Assembly: GCA_020152595.1 (NCBI GenBank)
Contig: JAIGNY010002754.1
Coordinates: 351,001-415,000, forward strand
Source of the DNA: Chiridota heheva
Lineage: Eukaryota > Echinodermata > Holothuroidea > Apodida > Chiridotidae
Direction of reading: 5' to 3'
DNA: 64,000 nucleotides
Part shown: piece after piece, positions 1-9,940 of the stretch
How the letters are laid out: each line of letters opens with the position of its first letter
Position numbering within the stretch: the first letter of the stretch is position 1
Position numbers and translations under genes: made by a program
Notes under the pieces: model-generated
What the model was told of the DNA's origin: nothing
What the model saw: the letters and a program-made list of their open reading frames with translations, nothing else
Database searches by the model: none

Positions 1-617
1 TGACACTAAGCTGTACAGCATTGTTGATGATGCTAGGGATTCTTCACTGTTGCAAACTGATCTGGATAAGTTGGTTTCTTGGTCCTAAACGTGGCAGATG
101 TCATTCAATGTTGATAAATGCAAAGTTATTAATTTTGGTCAGAGCAATTTGGCTTTTGATTAGAGCATGAATGGTTCAATCTTGGTTGTGTTGATCAAAA
201 AAGAGATCTAGGTGTTGTCATTACTAGCCATCTAGAGCCTTCTTAACAGTGTGCTTTAGCAGCTGCAACGGCAAATAGGATGCTTGGTTTGATTAGAACA
301 ATTTTTTGCTCTCTTGTTAGAGAAGTTGTTCTTAATTTGTATAAAAAGTTAGTCATGCCCTCACCTTGAGTATGCTATTCAGACTTGGAGTCCTGTTTAT
401 GAGAAGAATAAGTTCATTTTGGAGTAGCTTCAGTGAAGAGCCACTAGACTTATTCCCGAAGTAGGGAATCTCTTATGAATCTAGGTTGCAAATTCTTAAT
501 TTGACCATGCTTGAGTTGAGAAAAGTACATAACGATATGAATCAGGTTTTTAAATTCCTATCTGGTACAGTACTGATACTTTGATTTCCTGTAATTTCCT
601 GCATGTTTCAGCTAATG
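1..617 (+). mobile_element. Non-LTR retrotransposon fragment (RT C-terminal part), cut by window edge
   Basis: Conceptual translation, with several stops and frameshifts, gives the stretch just after a reverse transcriptase FADD box (DTKLY..IVDDARDSSLL), then a thumb-like region (HLEYAIQTWSP, RATRLIP) typical of CR1/L2-type elements. The same sequence occurs inverted at 7590-8685, which supports the reading. The copy starts upstream of base 1 and loses similarity to the other copy near 617, so it is truncated before the 3' end. It is dead: TAG and TGA codons interrupt every frame. Family-level assignment is inference from RT wording; no full-length element is present. Confidence 0.8.
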
Positions 618-1255
618 AACTATGCAAAACTGTTATAAGCTCATTTTTTGGTGTCATGCCCTTTTTAAAATAATATACAGATAAAAAATCATAGACCCAT
701 GCATGCAAAGGAAAATGATTTCTTAGAAGTTGAAAAATGTAAAATAGATTATAAAGATATAGAAAGATATATATAATGTGTGCCAGGTGTATGACATCAT
801 TATTCACAGCAGGGCGTATGAACAAAATGACTGCTACATTAAAAGTTTATGTTGACAGAATTAATGTTTGAATAAATTTGAGAAAGTATGCTAAATTGTT
901 TTGTACGATGTGAAATTTCTTCAGATTACTTATAATTATTACTCATATCATATTAAATGAAGGCCAAAAAACAACTTTATGCCCCCTTTACAGTTTGATT
1001 TCATCAGGTTGTATTTGACTTAAATAGTAATACATTTTTGATGACTCTAAGTAGAAATGAATTTGAAGGAGAAACTAAGAGGGGAAGTTATTTTGTTACA
1101 AGAAAGAAACTCACAGCTAAGAACCATTTTAAGGTCACTTTTATTCCCAAAGGATAAGTTTTGGCGTTAAGCTTGGATGGAAGCTAGAGGAACTTAAAGG
1201 CAACAAAGTGGCCAATGAGGTATTTATGTAGGAATGACAGGTTTGAGGTGACTGC
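618..1255. other. Unassigned AT-rich sequence
   Basis: No credible gene, RNA or repeat is seen here. Open frames are short and without recognisable motifs. Confidence 0.6.
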
Positions 1256-1598
1256 CCTTACAGAAATATAAGCTTGCAGCGTCGCTTGGGACAAGCAATT
1301 TTTAACTTCAGCAAGCATGCTCCAAGAATGCTACAAGCTCTCTGCAAGTGTGCTGCAAACTAATATTTGGAAAAAAGATCAGCTTGGAAGATTATGCAAC
1401 CTAACATAATCTTAAGCAAGCTAGCATAAACTATCTATTAGCTGGAGCAAGCTTGCAGAAAGATTTTGCTAGCTTGCGCAAGCTAGCAGTTCCAAATACT
1501 AGCTTGTAGCAAGCTTGCCACAAGCCTTCAGCATGCTTGCCTATGCTCAAAATTGTTAGCTTGTTGCAAGCATGCTGCAAGTTAAAATTTCTGTAAGG
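1256..1598. mobile_element. Foldback / MITE-like element built of AGCTTGC words
   Basis: The ends are imperfect inverted repeats of about 24 bp: the left begins CCTTACAGAAAT and the right ends ATTTCTGTAAGG. Nearly all of the interior consists of AGCTTGC, its complement GCAAGCT and close variants, so either strand can fold on itself many times. There is no coding capacity. No clear target-site duplication is visible. A short echo of the same words lies at about 1840-1920. Classification as a non-autonomous DNA transposon is inference from the terminal inverted repeats. Confidence 0.55.
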
Positions 1599-2017
1599 AT
1601 GGTTAAAATGACTGGTTGAATGACGGGTTTTGTAATTTTAAATACTTAACATCAGGTTGTGAGGTAATTTACAATTGTGGAATTTTTAAAACAAAATTGG
1701 AAAAGTGGTAAAATTACTCAGTAAAATGTTCTGCATAAAAAGTTAAACTAAGAAAGCTACTCTGTGAAAAATGATTTTCCTGATGAGCAATGTTTGGTGG
1801 AAATATAAGTTACCATTAAAACTATACAGAAAAATCTAGCCTGCAGGCCGCAGCTTGAAGCCAGCTTACAGTATCCAGCTTGTGCAATGTTAGCTTGTCA
1901 CAATTGACTGCAGCAGTAAGTTTGAATTCTCACCCTTTATTTCTTGACCCTTGATAGGCGACCCTTCCTAAACCCTTAGACAAGCCTCAATATATTTCTG
2001 CATGTGAAAGGTGCATC
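1599..2017. other. Unassigned sequence with scattered AGCTTG words
   Basis: No gene is seen. Bases 1840-1920 carry several AGCTTG/CAGCTT words resembling the interior of the preceding foldback element. Confidence 0.5.
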
Positions 2018-2386
2018 TGTAGCGGATTGTAGTCTTAATGCCCGATTGTAGCATATAGTCATATGCATTGTTAAAGCACCCCCTCTATATTTTTGTACAA
2101 AAAATATGCTTGTATATAAAAACTGTTTTATAAAAAGGAAACCCTCTTTTCCTAAGCTATTCTTAGTCCCAGCAGGACCTTGTGCAATGTATATGTAACT
2201 CTTCCTTTGATGTACACATGTACCAACTTATCATCGAGGATTTTGTGTGTGGATGTGTATATATATGGATAACTTATTATTTGATAAACTGAACCAAAAT
2301 GATAACGTATAGCAACGCACAGAGCGGAGCCTAGAGTTTCATCAAACAACCATGCTAGTTTCTACCTAAGGATTCACATAGCTGGA
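2018..2386 (+). mobile_element. LTR copy 1 (gypsy-type long terminal repeat, possibly solo)
   Basis: About 360 bp match, in the same orientation, the sequence at 7210-7580 that follows a gypsy integrase and polypurine tract. The most conserved part (about 2120-2300) is nearly identical in both, including a TATA-like TGTATATAAA and a late AATAAA-like TGATAAACTG. The copy starts with TGTAGCGG; the exact right edge is uncertain because the match ends in GATTCACATAGCTGGA. No gag or RT follows, so it is either a solo LTR or the 5' LTR of an element whose interior was replaced. The LTR role is inference from its position relative to the second copy. Confidence 0.65.
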
Positions 2387-2397
2387 CACTTTTCAGA

Positions 2398-3118
2398 ATG
2401 CTTGTTGTGAGCTCATCAATACTTAGATAAGCTTGTCGCGAGCTCATTAAGATATTGACATGCGAGCTTGTCCGTACTTAGATGAGATCGTAGTGAGCTC
2501 ATCAATACTTAAAGAAGGTTGTCAAAGCTTAGACAAGCCCGCCGATGCTTAGATGAGCTCGTCAAAACTTAAAAAAGCTCGCGGTGAGCTCGTCTACACT
2601 TAGACGAGCTCACCACGAGCTTGTCAAAACTTAGAGCTCCCTGTGAGCTCATCAAAACATACACATGCTCTTGGCGAGCTTGTCAATACTTAGATGAGCT
2701 TGCCAATACTAAGACGAGATCATCGCGAGCTCATCAGTACTTAGACGAGCTCGTTAATTCTTAGACGAGCTCGTCAAAACTTAGACGAGCTTGTCAAAGC
2801 TTAGACGAGCTTGTCAAAGCTTAGACAAGCTCATCAAAACTCAGACAAGCTTGTAGCGAGCTCGTCGATTCTTAGACGAGCTAGTCAATACTTAGACAAG
2901 ATCGTTGCGAGCTCGTCAAAACTTGAACGAGCTTGTCAAAGCTTAGACGAGCTCATCAGTACTTAGACGAGCTCATCAAAACTTAGACAAGCTTGCAGCG
3001 AGCTCGTCAAAATTTTGACGAGCTTGCCACGAGCTTGTCAATATTTATAAGAGCTCATCTAATATTGACAAGCTCATCGCTATCTTGTCTAAATGTCGAC
3101 AAGCTCGTCAAAATATTG
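2398..3118. repeat. 20-bp satellite with a 12-bp palindrome per unit
   Basis: About 36 units of 20 bp. The core is the perfectly self-complementary 12-mer GACGAGCTCGTC followed by AAAACTTA. Units diverge through AGCTCG/AGCTTG exchange and single-base changes. The array begins about 10 bases after LTR copy 1. It has no coding capacity. Confidence 0.9.
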
Positions 3119-5130
3119 TTGAATAGAAGAGCTCATTTGTCATCATATAGAAACAAGGTTATTGCAAAAACAGTTCTAATATTAATAAGTACGTCAAAAC
3201 TAAGCTTGCACAAGTTAACATTACTTTTTTGTTAGGTTGATAATGTAAGCCAACATGGAATTTGCAAGCTTGCCCAAGCTACTAGTCTCTTAGACTGCTG
3301 GAAGCAAAGCAATTATCTGTATGGTTTGTTCATTGTAAATTCTGATGGAACAATTACATTCAATTACCTGACACAAACAAATGTAAATAAGAAATCAATA
3401 GAATATTAGCAGGTAACTGTCATTATCTAAAATGATAGCTCCCTGGTATTAGCTTGTACTCTTACAGATTACATGATCATATTAACCCCCTGACCATTAA
3501 TCCTATTAAAGAGAAGCAATTACAGGAACTAGGCAATTACTTCCTACATTGTTAAGTATGTGAACCTCTGTCATTTTTAGTTATTCCCCTAAATTTGTAC
3601 TGACCATATCGGCCTAAATATGATATGATATATGAGAGAAAAATAGATCAAGATCATTTTCAATATTTGTACTACTATTTTCACTGGTTGCCATTGTGTT
3701 TGTTCATCACTTACACTCAATTTAGTACTTACATCACTATCAAAATATTGCATTTGCACTGCACAGTCTTCTTTTGCCCTAAAAACAGACCTTTTAAAGT
3801 TTTAGAAACTGAATCCATTTCCATGCCTCTATGTACTGTGCAATGCACCATGGCCTCTTTAATTCCTCGATGAACACTTCAGTCTTTTACTTGCAGCTTA
3901 TAAATGTTAACATTTCCTCCATTCAACCTTTGTATAATTTTAAAAATACCCATTGTTTGTGGTCATCTATATTAAAATTGACATTATATGTGTTGTACCT
4001 TCCTGACCAGTTTCTCAGCAGGGAATTGCAGTGGAGTGATGAATACATGATATTACAACCAATTGCAAGCTTCCACTGGAAATGAGTTTGAAATTTGAAA
4101 AGGGCAGTTTAGTTTAGTTTGCTCTTCAAGCAAGATAAAGGATTTTAAGTAGGCTACATGTAAGTGAGATTTCATTCTTTTTATTCTCAATTATTCAAGA
4201 CTGTTCACAAGGAATTTCTCCATTATGTTTTAATGATTGCCAATCTTATCCAAATAATTTAAGGGAAGATTGTTTGTTTTGTAACAAATTGTTTTAATCT
4301 ATTATCACTAGGACTCACAATGCATTAGTGCTTCAAAGATGTTTAGTAGTTTAGTTGATTTATTTATTGCAGTAATTTAATGAAGAGTTGGTAATCGACT
4401 TAAATGATTTATGACCTGTTAGCTATGGCATGTTAAGCAGTGGTTGTATAGCAAAGTTTTGAATACATGTAAGTTCAAAAATGGATTAAAAGAAGTTGAC
4501 ATGAGTTGAATTGAGGGTTCCTCAGAAGGCATATTTTGGGGCCTACCTGCATTTTGAAGTAATCTGCCTCCTTCATACAGAAGGAAAATGTATAATCAAT
4601 TGAATTTCCAGGTGTAAACTTTTAAGAAGTATTGCCATCGAACTATTTGTTGGAAAGATAATGAAGAAAATTGTTTTATTTGTGCAAAAATATCTTAGAG
4701 TATACAATAAAGGATGACCTGTTAGCTATGGTATATGTTAAAAGCAGTGTTTAATGAATTATCAACTGAATAAGTTCAAAAATATACTACTATTGACCTA
4801 ATTTTGTATTTAGCATTGACCCTATTTTTTATTGTGATACAGGCGGCCTTATTTTTGAGCTTATAGACCTAGAGTTTTTTGTGTATATTTCCTTCGTGCT
4901 TTTTTTCCAGAGTGAAAACTTACAGAGATATTCAAGAAAAATGTATTTGAGAAAGATATTTTTTTCGGAAAAGTATGTTTTAAAGAGTCACAAGTGATAT
5001 GATGATTTCCTTGTCAGCATAACAGTGCAAACTCATTCTGCCTAAAGGATGCATTTCATTCTGCCACTTGGAAGAAACTTTTTTTTATGTTGGACATGGA
5101 ATATACAATATTCATACTTTCGAATTTGCA
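3119..5130. other. Gene-free AT-rich spacer
   Basis: No supported gene. Two similar stretches, each starting ACCTGTTAGCTATGG (about 4414 and 4718) and followed by related sequence, indicate an old duplication with a period near 300 bp. Short open frames at 3625-4085 have no recognisable domain and AT-rich codons. Confidence 0.55.
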
Positions 5131-5325
5131 AGCTCAGAGTCGCTGACGAGCTTGTGGCAAGCGTGTTTCCCTGACGAGCTGCAAGCTTGTTTCCCTGACG
5201 AGCTTGTGGCAAGCTTGTTTCCCTGATAAGCTTGTGGCAAACTTGTTTCCCTGACAAGCTGGTGGCAAGCTTGTTTCCCTGACGAGCTTGTGTCAAGCTT
5301 GTTTCCATGACGAGCTTGAGCTTGT
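5131..5325. repeat. 28-bp minisatellite, GACGAGCTTGTGGCAAGCTT units
   Basis: About seven units of roughly 28 bp, some shortened, based on GACGAGCTTGTGGCAAGCTT followed by GTTTCCCT. The words GACGAGCT and AGCTTG are shared with the 20-bp satellite at 2398-3118 and the foldback at 1256-1598. It lies directly upstream of the 17-bp GC-rich array. Confidence 0.85.
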
Positions 5326-5338
5326 GGTCATTTTTCCT

Positions 5339-6068
5339 GAATACTTTGGCGGCCCCGCCACTTTGGCGGCCCCGCCACTTTGGCGGCCCCGCCACTTTGG
5401 CGGCCCCGCCACTTTGGCGGCCCCGCCACTTTGGCGGCCCCGCCACTTTGGCGGCCCCGCCACTTTGGCGGCCCCGCCACTTTGGCGGCCCCGCCACTTT
5501 GGCGGCCCCGCCACTTTGGCGGCCCCGCCACTTTGGCGGCCCCGCCACTTTGGCGGCCCCGCCACTTTGGCGGCCCCGCCACTTTGGCGGCACTTTGGGC
5601 TCCCGCCACTTTGGCGGCCTCCACTTTGGCGGCCCGCCTTTGGCGGCCCCACTTTGGCGGCCCGCCACTTTGGCGGCCCGCTTTGGCGGCTCCCGCCACT
5701 TTGGCGGCCCGCCACTTTGGCGGCCCGCCACTTTGGCGCCCTCCACTTTGGCGGCCCGCCACTTTGGCGGCTCGCCACTTTGGCCCCGCCACTTTGGCGG
5801 CCCGCCCGCCACTTTGGCGGCCCCGCCACTTTGGCCCGCCACTTTGGCGGCCCGCCACTTTGGCGGCCCCGCCACTTTGGCGGCCCCGCCACGTTGGCGA
5901 CCCCGCCACTTTGGCGACCCCGCCACTTTGGCGACCCCGCCACTTTGGCGACCCCGCCACTTTGGCGACCTCGCCACTTTGGCGACCTCACCATTTTGGC
6001 GCTCTCACCACTTTGGCGACCTCACCACTTTGGAGACCTCGGCACTTTGGAGACCTCGGCACCACCGT
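5339..6068. repeat. 17-bp GC-rich minisatellite running into the gypsy integrase
   Basis: The unit is CACTTTGGCGGCCCCGC (17 bp). Units at 5340-5590 are virtually identical. At 5590-5880 many are shortened. At 5880-6068 they diverge progressively (GCGACC, then TCACC, then GGAGACC forms). Because 17 is not a multiple of 3, three copies give a 17-residue frame that is open on both strands, so the long frames are not evidence of a gene. One plus-strand frame continues without a stop into the integrase sequence. The island is strongly GC-rich within an AT-rich window. Confidence 0.95.
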
Positions 6069-6930
6069 CACAAACCTTTGCGCCACCTAGCTCTCGTTTT
6101 AAGAATATTCATATGGACATTGTATGTCCTTTACCTCCATCGGATCGTTTTACATACATTTTAACCATCGTTGATTGCTTTACAAGATGGCCGGAAGCTA
6201 TTACTATTCCAAATATTCTTGCAGAAACAGTCGCAAAAGCTTTTCCAGCATTGGATTTGTATGTTTGGTGTACCTGTTACTATAACGACTGACAGAGCCC
6301 AGTTGAATCCAATCTGTTCCAGAACTTTAACAAACTACTTGGCTCTACACGCATCAGAACCAAATCTTATCATCCACAGGCAAATGGCCTCGTGGAGCGT
6401 TTCCATCAGCAAATGAAAACTGCTATCAAGGCTCGTGCAGATAATATGCATTGGACAGAAGTGTTGCCATTAGTTCTTCTAGGCATTCGCTTCGCAGTTA
6501 AGTGTGATTCTCAGTCTTCATCCACTGAAATGATTTTCGGAACTCCTTTAGCCTTGCCAGGTCAGCTCATTGTTCCAAAACATTGTACTGCATTAGATTC
6601 ATCTCAGTACGTTGATCGTCATAAAGATTTCATGTGCAAGGTTAGTCCTCTTCAGACAAAAACAGTCAACACTGAGGGCTAGTTATTTAGACAAGGATCT
6701 ACAATCTTGTAGGCACATCTGGTTATGCAAAGATGCAGTTCGCAAACCTTTGCAACCATGTTATCACTGTCCATTCAAAGTTATCAAGTGTGGAGATCAA
6801 AGTTTTTCAAATCGATATGCAAGCTAGGTGGCAAGGAATCCGTTTCAATTAATAGAATCAAGCCAGCTTACCTCGCTGATACTCCATCTCCTCCGCTATG
6901 CCCACTCCACGTCACATGGATATTATTTTA
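6069..6930 (+). pseudogene. Ty3/gypsy integrase remnant (catalytic core and C-terminal part)
   Basis: This is the integrase core of a gypsy-type retrotransposon, the enzyme that inserts element DNA into chromosomes. Visible blocks are HMDIVCPLPPSDRF, FTRWPEA, FGVPVTITTDRA, SYHPQANGLVERFHQQ and VLPLVLLGIR. All three catalytic residues remain: Asp at 6116-6118, Asp at 6291-6293, Glu at 6395-6397. They sit in three different reading frames, so at least two frameshifts (near 6250 and between 6293 and 6395) have killed the gene. A decayed C-terminal part follows (DAVRKPLQP, about 6735; INRIKPAYL, about 6855). The N-terminal HHCC zinc finger is missing; its place is taken by the 17-bp array. No gag, protease or RT is seen. 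It is followed by (TA)n, a polypurine tract and an LTR, the normal order for a 3' end. Confidence 0.92.
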
Positions 6931-7033
6931 GCTTCTCATGTCAAGCCAACAGCAGCCATTAGACTACATCTTCAGGTCCCCAGGTCCATTGGCCTATTAA
7001 TGTCTCTTGAGCGGTGTGACTTGGAAGTTTTTG

Positions 7034-7171
<138 letters not shown>

Positions 7172-7196
7172 TGCATCGATTATTTCTAATAATCTG

Positions 7197-7209
7197 TAGA
7201 GGAGGGGGA
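7197..7209 (+). promoter_or_regulatory. Polypurine tract of the gypsy element
   Basis: TAGAGGAGGGGGA lies immediately upstream of the LTR-like sequence, where plus-strand DNA synthesis of LTR elements is primed. Position and purine run support the call; function is inferred from the family. Confidence 0.6.
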
Positions 7210-7580
7210 TGAGCTATGTACGGCTTGTAGTTTGAAAGCCTGGTTGTAGCATATAGCCATATGCATTGTTAAATTACTCCCTCTATATTTTTGTACAAAG
7301 GATATGTTTGTATATAAACTGTTTTATAAAAAGGAAACCCTCTTTTTCTAAGCTATTCTTAGTCCCAGCAGGACCTTGTGCAATGTATATGTAACTCTTC
7401 CTTTGATGTACACATGTACCAACTTATCATCGAGGATTTTGTGTGTGGATGTGTATATATATGGATAACTTATTATTTAATAAACTGAACCTAAATAATA
7501 ACGTATAGCAACCCACAGAGAGAACTCTAGAGTTTCATCAAACCACCATTCTATTTTCTAATAGATTCACATAGCTGGAT
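7210..7580 (+). mobile_element. LTR copy 2 (3' LTR of the gypsy remnant)
   Basis: Repeats 2018-2386 in the same orientation with near-identical central sequence and diverged ends. It contains TGTATATAAA (about 7310) as a TATA-like element and AATAAA within TTTAATAAACTG (about 7479) as a possible poly(A) signal. The start follows the polypurine tract. The right edge is approximate because similarity to copy 1 runs to CACATAGCTGGA. It directly abuts the 3' end of an antisense non-LTR element. Confidence 0.72.
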
Positions 7581-7589
7581 ATGTAAGTA

Positions 7590-8685
7590 ACATTTAACAT
7601 AACAAGATGATGGGCCAAGAAGGGTGAATCATCCCATAAAAAGCCCATGCTAACACAACCACCATCACAAAATAATAATAATAAAAATATATCAATGAAT
7701 AAATATCAAAGATGCCCAGACCTAAATTTATCAACCTTGACTTTAAAATTGTGAACAGAATTGGAGCTAACTGGCAAACCATTTCACTCATTAACAACTC
7801 TTTGCAAAAAGCTAAAACGCTGTATATCTATCCATGAGAACTCTTTGGTCAACTTCAAACCGTTACCACATGAGTATTAGCCGAAACATGCAAGAATTAA
7901 CAGGAAGTCAAAGCATCACTACCAGATAGAAATCTAAAAACCTGAATGATATTGCCATGTACTCTTCTCAACTCAAGCATGGACAAACCAAGAATTTGCA
8001 ACCTAGATTCATAAGAGGTTCCTTACTCCGGGAATAAGTCTAGTGGCTCTCCGCTCGAACCTGCTCCAAAATGAACTTGTCCTTCTCAGAAAAAGGACTC
8101 CAAGCCTGTATAGCATACTCAAAATGTTAGCATACTCAAAGTGAGGCCTGGCTTACTGCTTATACAAATTAAGAACAACCTCTCTACCAAAAAGCTTAAA
8201 TTTCTACTAATCAAACCAAGCATCCTATTTGCCCTTGCAGCTGCTAAAGCACACTGTTTAGAAGGCTTCAGATTGCTAGTAATGACAACACCTAGATTCC
8301 TTTCTAGAGCAACACAACCAAGATCTGAACCATTCATGCTGTAATCAAAGCCAAATTGCTTTGACCAAAATGAATAACTTCGAACTTATCAACAATGAGT
8401 GACATCTGCCACATTTAAGACCAAGAAACCAACTTACTCAAATCATTTTGCAATTAACAGTGAAGAATCCCTAGCATCATCAACAATCCTGTATAATTTA
8501 GTGTCATCAGCAAATTTACAAATCCTGGAGCCAAGGAAAACATTAATATCATTAATGAAGATTAAAAAAAGAAGCGACCCAATACAGAACCCTGAGGAAC
8601 ACCACTTGTAACCTTCTTCCAGGAGATACTTCACCATTAACAACAACTTTTTGTGACTGACCTATCAATTGAGCAACAGTTGTGA
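7590..8685 (-). mobile_element. Non-LTR retrotransposon fragment (CR1/L2-type), 3' half
   Basis: On the minus strand the translation shows, with frame breaks, the RT motifs corresponding to SGVPQGSVLGPLLF (decayed to CSSGFCIGSLLF), LIFINDI and the catalytic FADD box (KFADDTKLYRIVDDARDSSL), then a LGVVITSNLKPSKQC region and a thumb-like region. It extends to a C-terminal tail near 7650 and a short 3' end. It matches the fragment at 1-617 over the shared part. Stops and frameshifts make it a pseudogene. The endonuclease half is absent (5' truncation near 8685), the usual state of such insertions. Confidence 0.88.
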
Positions 8686-9940
8686 CCTCAACAACTTATC
8701 ATTGTTACAAATTGTTTCTCACAACAGGTGCAATCACCACCAATTGTGCTGCAATGGCACCTACTGTACAATGATTCTTGTCTGCTATAGCTATCATTCA
8801 CACACTAATTAATTATAAGATAAAAGGAATTGATGTACTATACTCTGCAACCCCTGTTTATCAAGAGCTTGAAGACCTACTGTAGGTATAGGAGATTTTG
8901 CATGGAATATGTTACGCTACAAGCATGTGAGTGAGGAATAAATAAAATAGCTGAAATGTATTTGCATACAAATGCTGAACTTAGTTATTCTAAACCGAGC
9001 ACATTACATGAGGTGTTGCCTGAATCAAAACGGCTAAAGGGCCCCTGGTGGGGGAATTACGGCTACAAAGCTCGAAAAATGGATAAATTTGTGTTTTCTC
9101 GGGCAAGAAATATGGCCTGATATAGTACTAATACTATTTGGTACAAAAAGAAAAGAAAAAGAAGGAAAACTTAATAATCCGCGAAATCGTCACGATAATG
9201 ATTGAAATAGCAACAATCCACTAAATAGCAGAGGTCTCCCATGCCTGAAGTTATAGCTGATGTTTTGGTGTCATAGAACAAGCAAAAATTATGCACAGAT
9301 TATGTAGCGCACAATTCTATTGATTTTTTTTATTTTATATTATTCACCTTTTTATTTTCATTGCATCTTAAGCAAAATAGATTTAACGGCATTGATGTAA
9401 GGAGCTGAAAATTTCCCCTGGTAGTAAACATGCTACTTAAGAGTACTTGAATAGCATCTTGTGATTAACCTCTTGAACTTGAAAGAAGGAATGCTTTTTT
9501 ACCATTTTTGGTAATAAAAATGGCCAAAGAGGATAAAGTCCCTTCTACCTAGAATTGTATGAGACAAATTACTGTTAAGTACAGGTTATTGAGTGACCTC
9601 TCTATAGTAAAGGTTCTTGAGAGCCATCTTATTCAAGGTGAGAGATTTGATCTGTTTAAGGAAGGTTACAAATGGCATCCATACTTAAGGACAAGCAATT
9701 ATTTTACGGTTTGCTATATTTTAGTAAGAAATGTTATGAATGGGCAATGATGTCACTTTGACACCATCTGTTTACCTCTGAGGTCACAATAGTAGTAGTC
9801 TGTAGAAAACAAGTATTTCCCTGTAAGTTTTATGATATTTTAGAGACGGGAATTTCTTGTTTCATGTTTGATAAACTCTTAGAATAATTTTAAGCCCTGT
9901 CAAAATGTTTTAGATATCACTGATTTTGGATATATTGGTC
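8686..9940. other. Gene-free spacer
   Basis: No coding or RNA gene is supported. A 63-codon open frame at 9559-9750 has no recognisable motif and no splice context that I can defend. Confidence 0.55.

Noticed and set aside
5042..6292. Several 200-330 codon open frames on both strands rich in Pro/Ala/Trp/Arg
   Set aside because: All are frame readings of the 17-bp array; only the last 60 codons of one plus-strand frame are integrase-derived.
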